64,000 nt of DNA, from contig NZ_VFWZ01000005.1 in NCBI RefSeq assembly GCF_006443095.1, forward strand, positions 372,001 through 436,000. Direction: 5' to 3'. The position numbers were made by a program, and so were the translations under genes. The notes below the pieces were generated by a model that was not told the DNA's origin, did no database searches, and saw only the letters and a list, made by a program, of their open reading frames with translations. Positions 33,913 through 42,619 of the stretch are shown one piece after another (the stretch's first letter is position 1; the number at the start of each line of letters is the position of its first letter). Origin of the DNA: Aquimarina algicola (GTDB lineage Bacteria; Bacteroidota; Bacteroidia; Flavobacteriales; Flavobacteriaceae).

Positions 33913-33943
33913 CAAAACTAAAAAGTTAGCTTAAACTAACAAA
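33913..33943 (-). promoter_or_regulatory. Promoter of the TonB receptor
   Basis: On the minus strand TTTG (33943-33940), 19 nt, then TAGTTTTG (33920-33913) is a full -33/-7 match. Transcription should start near 33906, about 28 nt before the ATG. Confidence 0.75.
33925..33940. promoter_or_regulatory. Putative DtxR/MntR-type operator between -33 and -7
   Basis: GTTAGCTTAAACTAAC has half-sites GTTAG/CTAAC around 6 nt, the same as the site over the regulator start codon. It fills the spacer between the two receptor promoter elements, an ideal place for repression. A looser GTTAG...CTAA pair (33902-33921) overlaps the -7 box. Confidence 0.65.
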
Positions 33944-33990
33944 TTATTTTAACTGTTTTTGTGAATAATTTATTTTTTGGATAACTAAAG

Positions 33991-34006
33991 ATTAGCTTTT
34001 CCTAAT
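33991..34006. promoter_or_regulatory. Second operator-like site upstream of the receptor
   Basis: ATTAGCTTTTCCTAAT keeps the TTAGCT-N4-CTAA core and 6-nt centre of the two stronger sites. It lies about 50 nt upstream of the receptor -33 box. Confidence 0.5.
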
Positions 34007-34122
34007 TTATGTGGAGTTTCTGTCATGTTAGAATTCAATAAAAAACCTTAACGACCTACATGAATAAAAACTGAATTAGAAAAACATTTGTTAGGCCATA
34101 TCTTTCTCAAATAAGTTGCTCA

Positions 34123-34182
34123 TAATGAGATTGCTTTTTTAATAATCGAGTTTATTTCGTTACAAAAAAGCGATTCTCATTA
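34123..34182. repeat. Long imperfect inverted repeat with Fur-like ends
   Basis: The arms TAATGAGATTGCTTTTTT (34123-34140) and 34164-34182 (AAAAAAGC ... TCTCATTA) pair over about 18 bp around a 23-nt loop. TAATGAGA and TCTCATTA resemble iron-box half-sites, but they are far apart. It could be a hairpin or a paired binding site. Confidence 0.5.
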
Positions 34183-34315
34183 CAGAATAAGAGGTAAATA
34201 TTTTAGTTTGTAATGATGAGGTGTTATATTTACAGAAATACTTTTGGCTAAAAATTGTAAATTTAATACAGTAATTTATGTGCAATTAGCTTTTAAAAGA
34301 GTAAAAATAAATTAG

Positions 34316-34654
34316 ATGAGCAAGAATTATAGTTTAAAAAGTGTAAATGAATTATCCGGTGGTGATGATGAGTTTATAGCTGTTCTAGTGCAAACTTTCT
34401 TAGAAGAGATTCCTCCTGATCTAGATAGTATGGTACAAGCTGTAGATGCTGGAAATCCCCAAATGGCATATCAATATGCTCACAAAATGAAGCCAAACCT
34501 TCAACTATTTGACATCGATCTTTTATCACAGATTAAGCAAATAGAGGCATGGTCAAAAACGAATAAATCAAAAGAAGAAGTCAAACCTATTCTTGACCAA
34601 ATCGTTTCTACGGTTAATGATGCAATTGATGACTTAAAAGCTGATTTTAACTAA
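34316..34654 (+). CDS. Hpt (histidine phosphotransfer) domain protein
   Basis: This 112-residue protein is all helical and is a stand-alone Hpt domain. The phosphoacceptor is H56 in [15 protein letters not shown], which matches the HxxKxxxxxxG-like helix of Hpt proteins. The N-terminal [22 protein letters not shown] is the usual first helix pair. It should relay phosphate between a hybrid histidine kinase and a response regulator, neither of which is nearby. The stop lies 1 nt before the cinA-like start, so the two genes are probably co-transcribed. Confidence 0.9.
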   Translation: MSKNYSLKSVNELSGGDDEFIAVLVQTFLEEIPPDLDSMVQAVDAGNPQMAYQYAHKMKPNLQLFDIDLLSQIKQIEAWSKTNKSKEEVKPILDQIVSTVNDAIDDLKADFN

Positions 34655-34655
34655 T

Positions 34656-35897
34656 ATGTTTGCAGAAATCATTACGATTGGTGATGAGATTTTGATAGGT
34701 CAAATCATAGATTCTAATTCTGCTTTTATGGGTAAAGAACTCAATAAAATCGGGATTGACGTTTATCAAATTACTTCTATTAGAGATGATAAACAACATA
34801 TTCTAGATGCATTAGAAGAAGCAAAAAATAGAGCAGATGTAGTTTTGATTACAGGAGGTTTAGGTCCGACAAAAGATGATATCACAAAACATACTCTTTG
34901 TGAATATTTTAATGATACTTTACAACAAGATGAAAATGTTCTAGCTCATGTAGAATATTTATTCAAGAAGTATATCGATACTCCTATTTCTGAAGTTAAT
35001 CGTCAACAAGCACTTGTACCTAGCAAGGCTAAAGTACTAATGAACCAATATGGTACGGCGCCCGGCATGTGGTTAGAAAAAGATGATACTGTTTTTGTTT
35101 CTATGCCCGGTGTACCTTATGAAATGAAAGGACTTATGAGTAATGAGGTTTTACCAAGATTGCAAAAACGATTTGAAAGACCTTATATTATTCATAAAAC
35201 AATTCTTACTTATGGATTAGGAGAAAGTGCGATCGCAGAACGAATAGAAATATGGGAAAATGAGCTGCCATCTTTTATAAAATTAGCATATCTGCCAAAT
35301 TTGGGCAGAGTCAGGTTACGCCTTTCGGCAAGAGGAATAAATAAAAAGAAATTACTGGATACGATTGAAGAAAAAGTAACTTCTTTACATACCATTATTG
35401 GGGACATTATTGTAGGATACGAAGAAGATGAAACAATAGAAGTAAGAATAGGGAAACTGTTGGTGAATCAGGGTAAAACTCTTTCTGTTGCAGAAAGTTG
35501 TACAGGTGGTAAAATTGCTCAAAGTTTTACAGGCAATAGTGGAGCATCGTCTTTTTTTAATGGAGGAGCTGTAACCTATGCGACGCAATCCAAAATAGAT
35601 ATTTTAGGAGTATCAGAAAATCTTATAAAGAAATATTCTGTTACTAGTACTCAAGTAGCTGAAGCTATGGCATTAGGAGTCAAGAATAAGTTCAAATCTG
35701 ATTATGCAATAGCAACTACTGGTAATGCGGGACCAAATAAAGGAGATGGAGATGTAGAAGTTGGTACGGTATTTATAGCTATAGCTACTCCCGATACTGT
35801 TTTTTCAAAAAAATATGTGTTTAGTAACTTAAGAGAGCGTACAATAGGAAAAACAGCTAATAAAGCATTCGAGCTTTTATTAGGGGAGCTTCTTTGA
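34656..35897 (+). CDS. CinA family protein (competence/damage-inducible protein A; nicotinamide-nucleotide amidohydrolase type)
   Basis: This 413-residue protein has two domains. The N-terminal MoCF/COG1058 domain (about 1-170) has [22 protein letters not shown] and [15 protein letters not shown]. The C-terminal CinA domain (about 255-413) has [25 protein letters not shown] and [20 protein letters not shown]. CinA proteins can deamidate nicotinamide mononucleotide and hydrolyse ADP-ribose, acting in NAD salvage. Full length. It is directly downstream of the Hpt gene. Confidence 0.95.
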   Translation: MFAEIITIGDEILIGQIIDSNSAFMGKELNKIGIDVYQITSIRDDKQHILDALEEAKNRADVVLITGGLGPTKDDITKHTLCEYFNDTLQQDENVLAHVEYLFKKYIDTPISEVNRQQALVPSKAKVLMNQYGTAPGMWLEKDDTVFVSMPGVPYEMKGLMSNEVLPRLQKRFERPYIIHKTILTYGLGESAIAERIEIWENELPSFIKLAYLPNLGRVRLRLSARGINKKKLLDTIEEKVTSLHTIIGDIIVGYEEDETIEVRIGKLLVNQGKTLSVAESCTGGKIAQSFTGNSGASSFFNGGAVTYATQSKIDILGVSENLIKKYSVTSTQVAEAMALGVKNKFKSDYAIATTGNAGPNKGDGDVEVGTVFIAIATPDTVFSKKYVFSNLRERTIGKTANKAFELLLGELL

Positions 35898-35920
35898 TTT
35901 GAAAGAAAAGATATTAAATG

Positions 35921-36322
35921 TCAATCAGATATAATAATCTCGTTTACCCACTCAATTGCTTCGTCAAGACTATGAAAAATCTGCGCTGGTTTGTCTAGAA
36001 AAGCCTGTTCTAGTCTTGCAACATTTTCATTAACAGCGTTGTATGTTACTACAGCAACACCTTTTAAATTAGGGAATAATTCGGCGGATTTAAAATGAGA
36101 AGTAGGTTCAAAAGAATAAGAATTAATTCTATTAGAGATATAAACAAAGGGCGTTTTATTACCATAATATTGCTTGCCCAACATAAATAGAGGTGCTGCT
36201 TTTTCAAAATTTAAGACAATCCCTTTTTTAATCTCAACGATTACATAGTTGTTATAAAAGTAGACAGTGCCAATGTCTAATTCATGTTTTTGTAGCAATG
36301 TATCGTTTGTATTCTTCCCCAT
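35921..36322 (-). CDS. STAS/SpoIIAA-like hypothetical protein
   Basis: This 133-residue soluble protein has the alternating strand/helix pattern VYFYNNYVIVEIKKGIVLN, GNKTPFVYISNRINSYS, LFPNLKGVAVVTYNAVN and QIFHSLDEAIEWVNEI. This matches the SpoIIAA/STAS-like fold, often seen in Bacteroidota proteins of unknown function. There is no signal peptide. It converges with the CinA gene and stands alone. Assignment rests on secondary-structure pattern, not on a clear motif. Confidence 0.6.
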   Translation of the reverse strand: MGKNTNDTLLQKHELDIGTVYFYNNYVIVEIKKGIVLNFEKAAPLFMLGKQYYGNKTPFVYISNRINSYSFEPTSHFKSAELFPNLKGVAVVTYNAVNENVARLEQAFLDKPAQIFHSLDEAIEWVNEIIISD

Positions 36323-36442
36323 ATCCTGAAAATCATTCTCTAAGATACTAAAATTTTAATTGTTAATCTTTTTGAATAATATATTGTTTTTCTGTGTTTT
36401 GTATAAAAGTTTATTGATAGATAAAAATAACTAAATTATTTA

Positions 36443-36473
36443 TTGGTCGTTAGGTAAATTATTCGTTAATTTG
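36443..36473 (+). promoter_or_regulatory. Promoter of the rpmB cluster
   Basis: TTG (36443-36445), 20 nt, then TTAATTTG (36466-36473, one base off the TAnnTTTG box) and the usual following CAC. Transcription should start near 36480, about 30 nt before the rpmB ATG. Confidence 0.6.
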
Positions 36474-36509
36474 CACCCTGTTTTGAAATAATACCAAAAT
36501 TAAGAAGAG

Positions 36510-36749
36510 ATGTCAAGAGTTTGCGAGCTTACAGGTAAAAGAGCAATGGTAGGAAATAACGTTTCCCACGCTATGAATAAAACAAAACGTAAATTTAATG
36601 CAAATTTAATTAAGAAGCGTTTTTATATTCCGGAAGAAGACCGTTGGATAACATTAAAAGTGTCTACTGCCGCATTGAAAAATATAAATAAAAATGGTAT
36701 CTCTGCTGTTTTAAAAGAAGCAAGAGCAAAAGGTTTTTTAAAGAAATAA
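36510..36749 (+). CDS. rpmB: 50S ribosomal protein L28
   Basis: This 79-residue protein begins SRVCELTGKRAMVGNNVSHAMNKTKRKF, the standard L28 start. Length and end (GISAVLKEARAKGFLKK) fit. It is first of the cluster rpmB-rpmG-DUF4295-ftsY, which is conserved across Bacteroidota. Confidence 0.98.
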   Translation: MSRVCELTGKRAMVGNNVSHAMNKTKRKFNANLIKKRFYIPEEDRWITLKVSTAALKNINKNGISAVLKEARAKGFLKK

Positions 36750-36774
36750 TTTCCTTTTTTAATAATATATAACA

Positions 36775-36957
36775 ATGGCAAAGAAAGGCAATAGAGTACA
36801 AGTAATCTTAGAATGTACAGAGCATAAAGCTTCTGGTCAACCAGGTACATCAAGATATATTACAACTAAGAACAAAAAAAACACTCCTGATAGAATAGAA
36901 TTAAAGAAATTTAATCCTATCCTAAAGAAGATGACTGTTCATAAAGAAATAAAATAA
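36775..36957 (+). CDS. rpmG: 50S ribosomal protein L33
   Basis: This 60-residue protein has the L33 motif [11 protein letters not shown] and [26 protein letters not shown]. Only one Cys remains in the region where zinc-binding L33 paralogues have CxxC pairs, so this is the zinc-free form. It is 25 nt after rpmB. Confidence 0.97.
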   Translation: MAKKGNRVQVILECTEHKASGQPGTSRYITTKNKKNTPDRIELKKFNPILKKMTVHKEIK

Positions 36958-36964
36958 TTAGACA

Positions 36965-37117
36965 ATGGCAAAGAAATCAGTAGCATCGTTACAAACAGGT
37001 TCTAAGAGGTTAACAAAAGCCATAAAAATGGTAAAATCTCCTAAGACAGGAGCATATACATTTGTAGAATCTATAATGGCACCAGACGCTGTAAATGACT
37101 TTTTAAAGCAAAAGTAA
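36965..37117 (+). CDS. DUF4295 family small basic protein
   Basis: This 50-residue protein reads MAKKSVASLQTGSKRLTKAI and ends with MAPDAVNDFLKQK. This is the Bacteroidota-specific DUF4295 family, always found after rpmG. Its basic nature and fixed place suggest a ribosome-associated role, which has not been shown as far as I know. The start is 7 nt after the rpmG stop. A terminator follows. Confidence 0.93.
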   Translation: MAKKSVASLQTGSKRLTKAIKMVKSPKTGAYTFVESIMAPDAVNDFLKQK

Positions 37118-37146
37118 TTTTCAGACATAAAAATATTTTGAAAAGA

Positions 37147-37183
37147 AGCCGTTTCAATTCTGTTGAAATGGCTCTTTCTTTTT
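37147..37183 (+). terminator. Terminator of the rpmB-rpmG-DUF4295 operon
   Basis: An 11-bp stem (37147-37157 with 37163-37173, one G-U pair) with a 5-nt loop is followed by a T-rich tail. Confidence 0.85.
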
Positions 37184-37215
37184 ATATTTAACTGATAAAT
37201 AAAATATTTTAGTTT

Positions 37216-37223
37216 TAATTTTG
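37216..37223 (+). promoter_or_regulatory. -7 box of ftsY
   Basis: TAATTTTG matches TAnnTTTG, 19 nt before the ATG. The best upstream TTTA (37187-37190) is 25 nt away, slightly long for a -33 box. Confidence 0.5.
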
Positions 37224-37242
37224 AGTATACCAAGTAATATCA

Positions 37243-38196
37243 ATGGGGCTTTTTAAAAATATATTCTCATCAGAGAAAAAAAAGACGCTAGACAAAGGAC
37301 TCGAAAAGTCTAAAACAAGCTTTTTTTCTAAGCTTAGTAAAGCGGTTGCAGGTAAATCTAAAGTAGATGATGACGTACTCGATACTTTAGAAGAAGTATT
37401 GGTTACTAGTGATGTTGGCGTAAAGACAACTATCAAAATTATAGATCGAATTGAAGATCGTGTTGCGAGGGATAAATATCTTGGAACAGAAGAATTAAAT
37501 CAAATCCTGAGAGAGGAAATAGCAGGATTATTATCAGAGACCAATACGGGAGAAGCTACCGATTTTGAGATTCCTAAAGACAAGAAACCATATGTTCTAA
37601 TGGTTGTGGGTGTCAATGGGGTTGGAAAAACAACTACTATTGGTAAACTGGCACATCAATTTAAAAATAAAGGACTGAATGTTGTTCTTGGTGCGGCCGA
37701 CACCTTTAGAGCAGCAGCCATCGACCAGCTACAAGTTTGGGCAGATCGTGTTGATGTTCCTATTGTTAAGCAAGATATGGGGAGTGACCCTGCATCTGTT
37801 GCTTTTGATACGTTGCAATCTGGCGTTAGTCAAAATGCAGATGTTATTATCATAGACACTGCGGGGAGATTGCATAATAAAGTCAACTTAATGAATGAAC
37901 TTACCAAAGTAAAAAGGGTAATGCAAAAAGTAATTGGCGATGCCCCTCATGAGGTGTTACTCGTTCTTGATGGTTCTACTGGTCAAAATGCGTTTGAACA
38001 AGCAAAACAGTTTACAGCAGCAACAGAAGTTACTTCTCTTGCAGTTACCAAACTAGATGGTACAGCAAAAGGAGGAGTGGTAATAGGTATTAGTGATCAA
38101 TTCCAGATTCCTGTAAAGTATATTGGAGTAGGAGAAGGGATAGAAGATCTTCAGGTATTCAACAAATATGAATTTGTAGATTCGTTTTTTAAATAA
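37243..38196 (+). CDS. ftsY: Signal recognition particle receptor FtsY
   Basis: This 317-residue SRP GTPase receptor has a short N-terminal segment, the N domain (about 25-100) and the G domain. G motifs include GVNGVGKTT (123-131), DTFRAAA, DTAGR and TKLDGTAKGG. The long acidic A domain of E. coli FtsY is absent, as usual in Bacteroidota. It targets ribosomes with membrane-protein nascent chains to SecYEG. It has its own -7 box and terminator. Confidence 0.97.
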   Translation: MGLFKNIFSSEKKKTLDKGLEKSKTSFFSKLSKAVAGKSKVDDDVLDTLEEVLVTSDVGVKTTIKIIDRIEDRVARDKYLGTEELNQILREEIAGLLSETNTGEATDFEIPKDKKPYVLMVVGVNGVGKTTTIGKLAHQFKNKGLNVVLGAADTFRAAAIDQLQVWADRVDVPIVKQDMGSDPASVAFDTLQSGVSQNADVIIIDTAGRLHNKVNLMNELTKVKRVMQKVIGDAPHEVLLVLDGSTGQNAFEQAKQFTAATEVTSLAVTKLDGTAKGGVVIGISDQFQIPVKYIGVGEGIEDLQVFNKYEFVDSFFK

Positions 38197-38220
38197 CAAT
38201 TCTTAGAAAAGAGTTAAAAA

Positions 38221-38256
38221 AAGACATTGAAATTTTATATCAATGTCTTTTTTTTA
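38221..38256 (+). terminator. Terminator of ftsY
   Basis: A perfect 10-bp stem (38221-38230 with 38240-38249) is followed by a long T run. Confidence 0.9.
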
Positions 38257-38312
38257 TTTTGGAGGTATATTGAAGTCATCACAAAACAAAAATTGTATAT
38301 CACGAATTTCCT

Positions 38313-39986
38313 ATGAAAAAGATACTTTGTCTACTAATTTTCATCCTAATTACTGTTTCCTGTAAACAAGAAAAAAAAGAAGAACCCCAATTAGAAAAAC
38401 AACCCAAAGTTGTTTGGGAGCCTTATGACGAGGCTCAAGATATTGCTGCTACACAAAATTTGGAACAAGATAGAATGCACCTAAAACTTGTTAATTCTAA
38501 AGTTCTGGATAAAAATAATATATGGAAACCTCTTGAAAACGAGCTTAACTATTTTTCAGCGGATCAATATAACGCTCTCAAACCTTATATTTTAAATCAA
38601 AATATTCCTGTTATTCAAAAAAATATAAAAGAAGGTAAACTTACTTACGAAGATTTAACCCTTTTTTATATTTATCGTATTCGAAAATATGAAAGTGATA
38701 ATGCAAATGCTCTCAATTCCGTTATTTCTTTAAATCCCAAAGTAGTAGAACAAGCAAGAGCTTTAGATAAAATAGATAAAAAGCAAATAGATATAAATTC
38801 TGTTTTTGGAATGCCGATTTTATTAAAGGATAATATCAATACAGAAGATATGCCAACTACTGCAGGAGCAATTGCCTTAGAAAATAACAAGACAGCCAAT
38901 GCTTTTATTACAAATAAGTTACTAGAGAAAAACGCACTGATTTTAGGAAAAGCAAATTTAAGCGAATGGGCCTATTTTTTATGTTCCGGTTGTCCTGTTG
39001 GATACAGTGCTATAGGTGGACAAACACTTAATCCGTATGGTAGATTAATATTTGAAACAGGTGGGTCAAGTTCAGGAAGTGGAGTAGCAGTAGCCGCAGA
39101 TTTTTGTGTAGCTGCAGTAGGTACAGAAACTAGTGGTTCTATTTTATCTCCATCAAGTCAAAATTCTGTTGTAGGACTTAAACCTACTATTGGTGTTCTA
39201 AGTAGAACAGGTATTGTGCCTATTTCGAGTACACTAGATACTCCAGGGCCGATGACAAAAAGTATAATTGATAATGCAATTCTTTTTAATGCACTTATTG
39301 GAAAAGATAATAATGATAATGTTTCTGTAGAAACAAAGGTGGACTTTGTACAAACAATAAAAGAGGCTTCATTAAAAGATAAACGATTTGGAGTAATCAA
39401 AGAACTTCTAGAAGATTCACTCTATAGTAAGGCAGTTCGAGAAATAGAAACTGCCGGAGGAATACTTGTTGAAGTTACTACCGAAGAAACCCCGCTACCT
39501 GGATTTTTAACCATTTTGAATATTGATATGAAAAATGATTTACCTAATTACCTAAAATCATATGGGGGGCAAGAAGTAACTATACAAACTATTGATGATG
39601 CAATTACTTTTAATAATGAAGATACTTTGATACGAGTTCCTTATGGTCAACAATTATTTGAAGGTATAGTAAATGATAGTACGTCAAATGCAGAACTAGA
39701 GGATATAAAAAATACACTTGAAAAAACGGCAAGAAATTATTTTGATACTCATATTACCAAACATAAATTGGACGCAGTATTGTCAATTAATAATTATCAT
39801 GCAGGATATGCTGCTGTTGCAAAATACCCGGCACTAACTGTACCTATGGGATATACAGAAAAAGGAGAGCCCAAAGGACTTACTTTTATAGCGCCATCTT
39901 ATGAAGAAGGAAAATTATTGCAATTAGGATCAGCTTATGAAGTTGTGTCCCAAAAACGTGTTCCACCAAAAAACTATAGTAAGTAA
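38313..39986 (+). CDS. Amidase-signature family lipoprotein
   Basis: This 557-residue enzyme has an SPII signal (ITVSC, Cys17). The amidase-signature Ser-Ser-Lys triad is visible: K172 in PILLKDN, the Ser in GGSSSGSG (250-257) and S276 in TETSGSILSP. The usual second Gly of the TxTGGSxRxP motif is Ser here (TETSGSILSP). The family hydrolyses amide bonds in small molecules or peptides, and the substrate is unknown. It is a periplasmic or outer-membrane-anchored form, common in Bacteroidota. It converges with a serine hydrolase gene (5 nt between stops). Confidence 0.93.
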   Translation: MKKILCLLIFILITVSCKQEKKEEPQLEKQPKVVWEPYDEAQDIAATQNLEQDRMHLKLVNSKVLDKNNIWKPLENELNYFSADQYNALKPYILNQNIPVIQKNIKEGKLTYEDLTLFYIYRIRKYESDNANALNSVISLNPKVVEQARALDKIDKKQIDINSVFGMPILLKDNINTEDMPTTAGAIALENNKTANAFITNKLLEKNALILGKANLSEWAYFLCSGCPVGYSAIGGQTLNPYGRLIFETGGSSSGSGVAVAADFCVAAVGTETSGSILSPSSQNSVVGLKPTIGVLSRTGIVPISSTLDTPGPMTKSIIDNAILFNALIGKDNNDNVSVETKVDFVQTIKEASLKDKRFGVIKELLEDSLYSKAVREIETAGGILVEVTTEETPLPGFLTILNIDMKNDLPNYLKSYGGQEVTIQTIDDAITFNNEDTLIRVPYGQQLFEGIVNDSTSNAELEDIKNTLEKTARNYFDTHITKHKLDAVLSINNYHAGYAAVAKYPALTVPMGYTEKGEPKGLTFIAPSYEEGKLLQLGSAYEVVSQKRVPPKNYSK

Positions 39987-39991
39987 AAGAA

Positions 39992-41125
39992 TCAATGTTT
40001 ATTGATAAGTAGATTTATCTGTTCCCATAATTCATTATCAAAGCTAGAAGGACCTAATAAAGTATTGTTTGTCTCATTTCCCATTCTTACAATTACAAGA
40101 TTTTGACTTGGAACAATGTATAACTTTTGATCATTTTTACCTAAACCAGCGATAAGGTCGTTAGGAGCATTTGGGATTAATTTGCCATTAAATTGATTTT
40201 CTGATGAAGGCAATCTATACGTTGATTTGCCATTTAACCACCACAAATACCCATATGCTTGGTTAAATGATTGTGAAGTATTGGTCATTTCACTGAAATA
40301 CTCTTGATCATCCAGGATTTTGGTTTTATTCCATGTGCCTTTGTTGAGATTTAACAAACCAAAACGGGCCATGCTTCTAGCTGTACTGTAATAGACATAT
40401 GAAAAGCCAATCTTAATCCAGGATCCATTCATACCAATTTTGCTTTTTAGTTTTGAATCAAAATATTGATCAAATTCTTGGTTGGTTGCTCCGGATACGA
40501 TATCTCTAATCAATGTATATGGGGCATTGTGATAATACCAAAAGTTATCTGGCGTATTAAGAAAAGTTAAGCAAGTTGTTGAGGTACAGTTTGGATTTAA
40601 TATGTTATAATCCAATCCAGTTGTCATGGTTAGGTGATTTTTGATTGTAATGGATTGTTCTTGTGTTGCGGTAATATTTGCCCACCCCGAACCTAAGTAT
40701 GTAGAAGAAGCCTCTTCAATATCTAATAAAGCTTCTTGCTGTACAATTCCCGTCATAAAAGCAGTAAGCGTTTTTCCGGCAGAATACCAAGGGAGATTTT
40801 CAGAGGCGGTAGTATTGCCAAAATATTTTTCTATAACCATTTTTCCATCTTTTAAGATAATAAAAGCCTTGGTTTCTTTTTCTTCAAGAAAGTCATACAG
40901 CGATTTTTCAAAATCAATATTCCAACCTAAGGAAGCTATAGACTGTGTTTTCCATTCTTCAGAACTGTCAGGAGGAAAGTATAAAACTTCTGTATCTTGT
41001 GTTTCTGTGGTAGGATTACTATTAACTACTTCTGTATCGGGACTATCAATGGTTTCTGCATCCGACGAACAAGAAATCACAATACTGCACAAACATAATG
41101 CACCTAGCAAAGTACTTTTTTTCAT
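39992..41125 (-). CDS. Serine hydrolase of the beta-lactamase (class C-like) family, lipoprotein
   Basis: This 377-residue protein has an SPII signal (IVISC, Cys19), then a Ser/Thr/Glu-rich linker and the hydrolase domain. The nucleophile motif is S115-A-G-K118 (SxxK). The general-base Tyr is probably in GLDYNIL, and a C-terminal GLGKNDQ replaces the usual HxGxx. It belongs to the esterase/DD-peptidase group of the family, not to true beta-lactamases. The substrate is unknown. No operon partner. Confidence 0.9.
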   Translation of the reverse strand: MKKSTLLGALCLCSIVISCSSDAETIDSPDTEVVNSNPTTETQDTEVLYFPPDSSEEWKTQSIASLGWNIDFEKSLYDFLEEKETKAFIILKDGKMVIEKYFGNTTASENLPWYSAGKTLTAFMTGIVQQEALLDIEEASSTYLGSGWANITATQEQSITIKNHLTMTTGLDYNILNPNCTSTTCLTFLNTPDNFWYYHNAPYTLIRDIVSGATNQEFDQYFDSKLKSKIGMNGSWIKIGFSYVYYSTARSMARFGLLNLNKGTWNKTKILDDQEYFSEMTNTSQSFNQAYGYLWWLNGKSTYRLPSSENQFNGKLIPNAPNDLIAGLGKNDQKLYIVPSQNLVIVRMGNETNNTLLGPSSFDNELWEQINLLINKH

Positions 41126-41226
41126 GATATTGAAGATTTTATAGATTTGGACACTTAAATATATAAAAGGTTTAATGAAAATATTGATCCCTTTAGATTT
41201 ATAACCATAACTTTAGTTATAACTCG

Positions 41227-41234
41227 TATCTTTG
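41227..41234 (+). promoter_or_regulatory. -7 box of rimO
   Basis: TATCTTTG followed by CAC is a classic Bacteroidota -7 element, 20 nt before the rimO ATG. No clear -33 TTG is seen. Confidence 0.55.
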
Positions 41235-41254
41235 CACACCTTTATTTTAAATAT

Positions 41255-42562
41255 ATGAGAACAAAGACTTTAAAAAAAAATAAGATTAATGTAGTTACTT
41301 TAGGATGCAGTAAAAATGTATATGACAGTGAGGTATTGATGGGACAACTACGCGCTAATAATAAAGAAGTTGTTCATGAAGAAGAGGGTAATATTGTGGT
41401 TATTAATACTTGTGGTTTTATAGCAAATGCTAAAGAAGAGTCTGTAAATACAATTTTAGAATATGTTCAAAAGAAGGAAGAAGGAGCGGTAGATAAAGTA
41501 TTTGTTACCGGATGTCTGTCAGAACGTTATAAACCGGATTTGCAAGAAGAAATTCCAGATGTTGATCAATATTTTGGTACTACTGAGCTTCCTGGGTTAT
41601 TAAAAGCGCTTGGAGCAGATTATAAGCATGAGCTTATAGGGGAGCGTCTAACAACTACTCCAAAAAATTATGCTTATCTTAAAATAGCTGAAGGTTGTGA
41701 TCGTCCTTGTTCATTTTGTGCAATTCCACTAATGAGGGGTAAACACAAATCTACTCCGATTGAAGAACTTGTTATAGAAGCAGAAAAACTAGCAGCAAGC
41801 GGTGTAAAGGAGTTAATATTGATTGCTCAAGATCTTACGTATTATGGACTGGATTTATACAAAGAACGTAGATTGGCAGATTTACTTAAGGCTCTTGTAA
41901 AAGTTGACGGGATAGAATGGATTCGTTTACATTATGCTTTTCCTACAGGTTTTCCGATGGATGTTTTAGAAGTAATGAAAGAAGAACCTAAAATTTGTAA
42001 TTATATAGATATTCCTCTGCAACATATATCAGATGCTGTATTAAAATCTATGCGAAGAGGGACAACCAAAGCAAAAACAACTAAATTGTTGAAAGAGTTT
42101 AGAAATGCTGTGCCCGAAATGGCAATTCGTACTACTCTCATTGTTGGTTATCCCGGAGAAACGCAAGAGGATTTTGAAACCTTGCGAGATTGGGTAAAAG
42201 AGATGCGTTTTGAGCGATTAGGATGTTTTACGTATTCTCATGAAGAAAATACACATGCCTTTAACTTAGAAGATGATGTCCCAGAAGAGGTGAAAGTAGA
42301 GAGAGCTAATGAAATTATGGAAATTCAATCTCAAATTTCTTGGGAGCTAAATCAACAAAAGATAGGGAAAGAATTCAAAGTTGTTATCGATCGTAAAGAA
42401 GGAAATTATTTTATTGGTAGAACAGAATTTGATTCTCCTGATGTAGATAATGAAGTGCTTATTGATGCTTCAAAACATTATTTGAAAACGGGAGATTTTA
42501 CCAGAGTAAAAATATATGAGGCAGAAGATTTTGATCTATATGGAGAACCAGTTTTAGCATAA
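41255..42562 (+). CDS. rimO: Ribosomal protein S12 methylthiotransferase RimO
   Basis: This 435-residue radical-SAM enzyme adds a methylthio group to an Asp of S12. The N-terminal UPF0004 domain has cysteines in VTLGCSKN, INTCGF and TGCLSERY, which bind the second cluster. The radical SAM motif is C-DRP-C-SF-C. The C-terminal TRAM domain follows. SMRRGTTKAKT and TLIVGYPGET are typical of RimO versus MiaB. Confidence 0.97.
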   Translation: MRTKTLKKNKINVVTLGCSKNVYDSEVLMGQLRANNKEVVHEEEGNIVVINTCGFIANAKEESVNTILEYVQKKEEGAVDKVFVTGCLSERYKPDLQEEIPDVDQYFGTTELPGLLKALGADYKHELIGERLTTTPKNYAYLKIAEGCDRPCSFCAIPLMRGKHKSTPIEELVIEAEKLAASGVKELILIAQDLTYYGLDLYKERRLADLLKALVKVDGIEWIRLHYAFPTGFPMDVLEVMKEEPKICNYIDIPLQHISDAVLKSMRRGTTKAKTTKLLKEFRNAVPEMAIRTTLIVGYPGETQEDFETLRDWVKEMRFERLGCFTYSHEENTHAFNLEDDVPEEVKVERANEIMEIQSQISWELNQQKIGKEFKVVIDRKEGNYFIGRTEFDSPDVDNEVLIDASKHYLKTGDFTRVKIYEAEDFDLYGEPVLA

Positions 42563-42619
42563 ACCTTAATTGAATTGATTAAGTATATAAGTTGTATGTA
42601 AACGAAAAAATGGTCTAAA

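Larger units (their letters stand above)
33879..34315. other. Divergent regulatory region of the TonB receptor and Hpt genes
   Basis: This 437-nt gene-free stretch is rich in palindromes. It holds the receptor promoter, two DtxR-type operators (33925 and 33991) and a long inverted repeat (34123-34182) with TAATGAGA / TCTCATTA ends. No open frame is seen. Confidence 0.5.
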
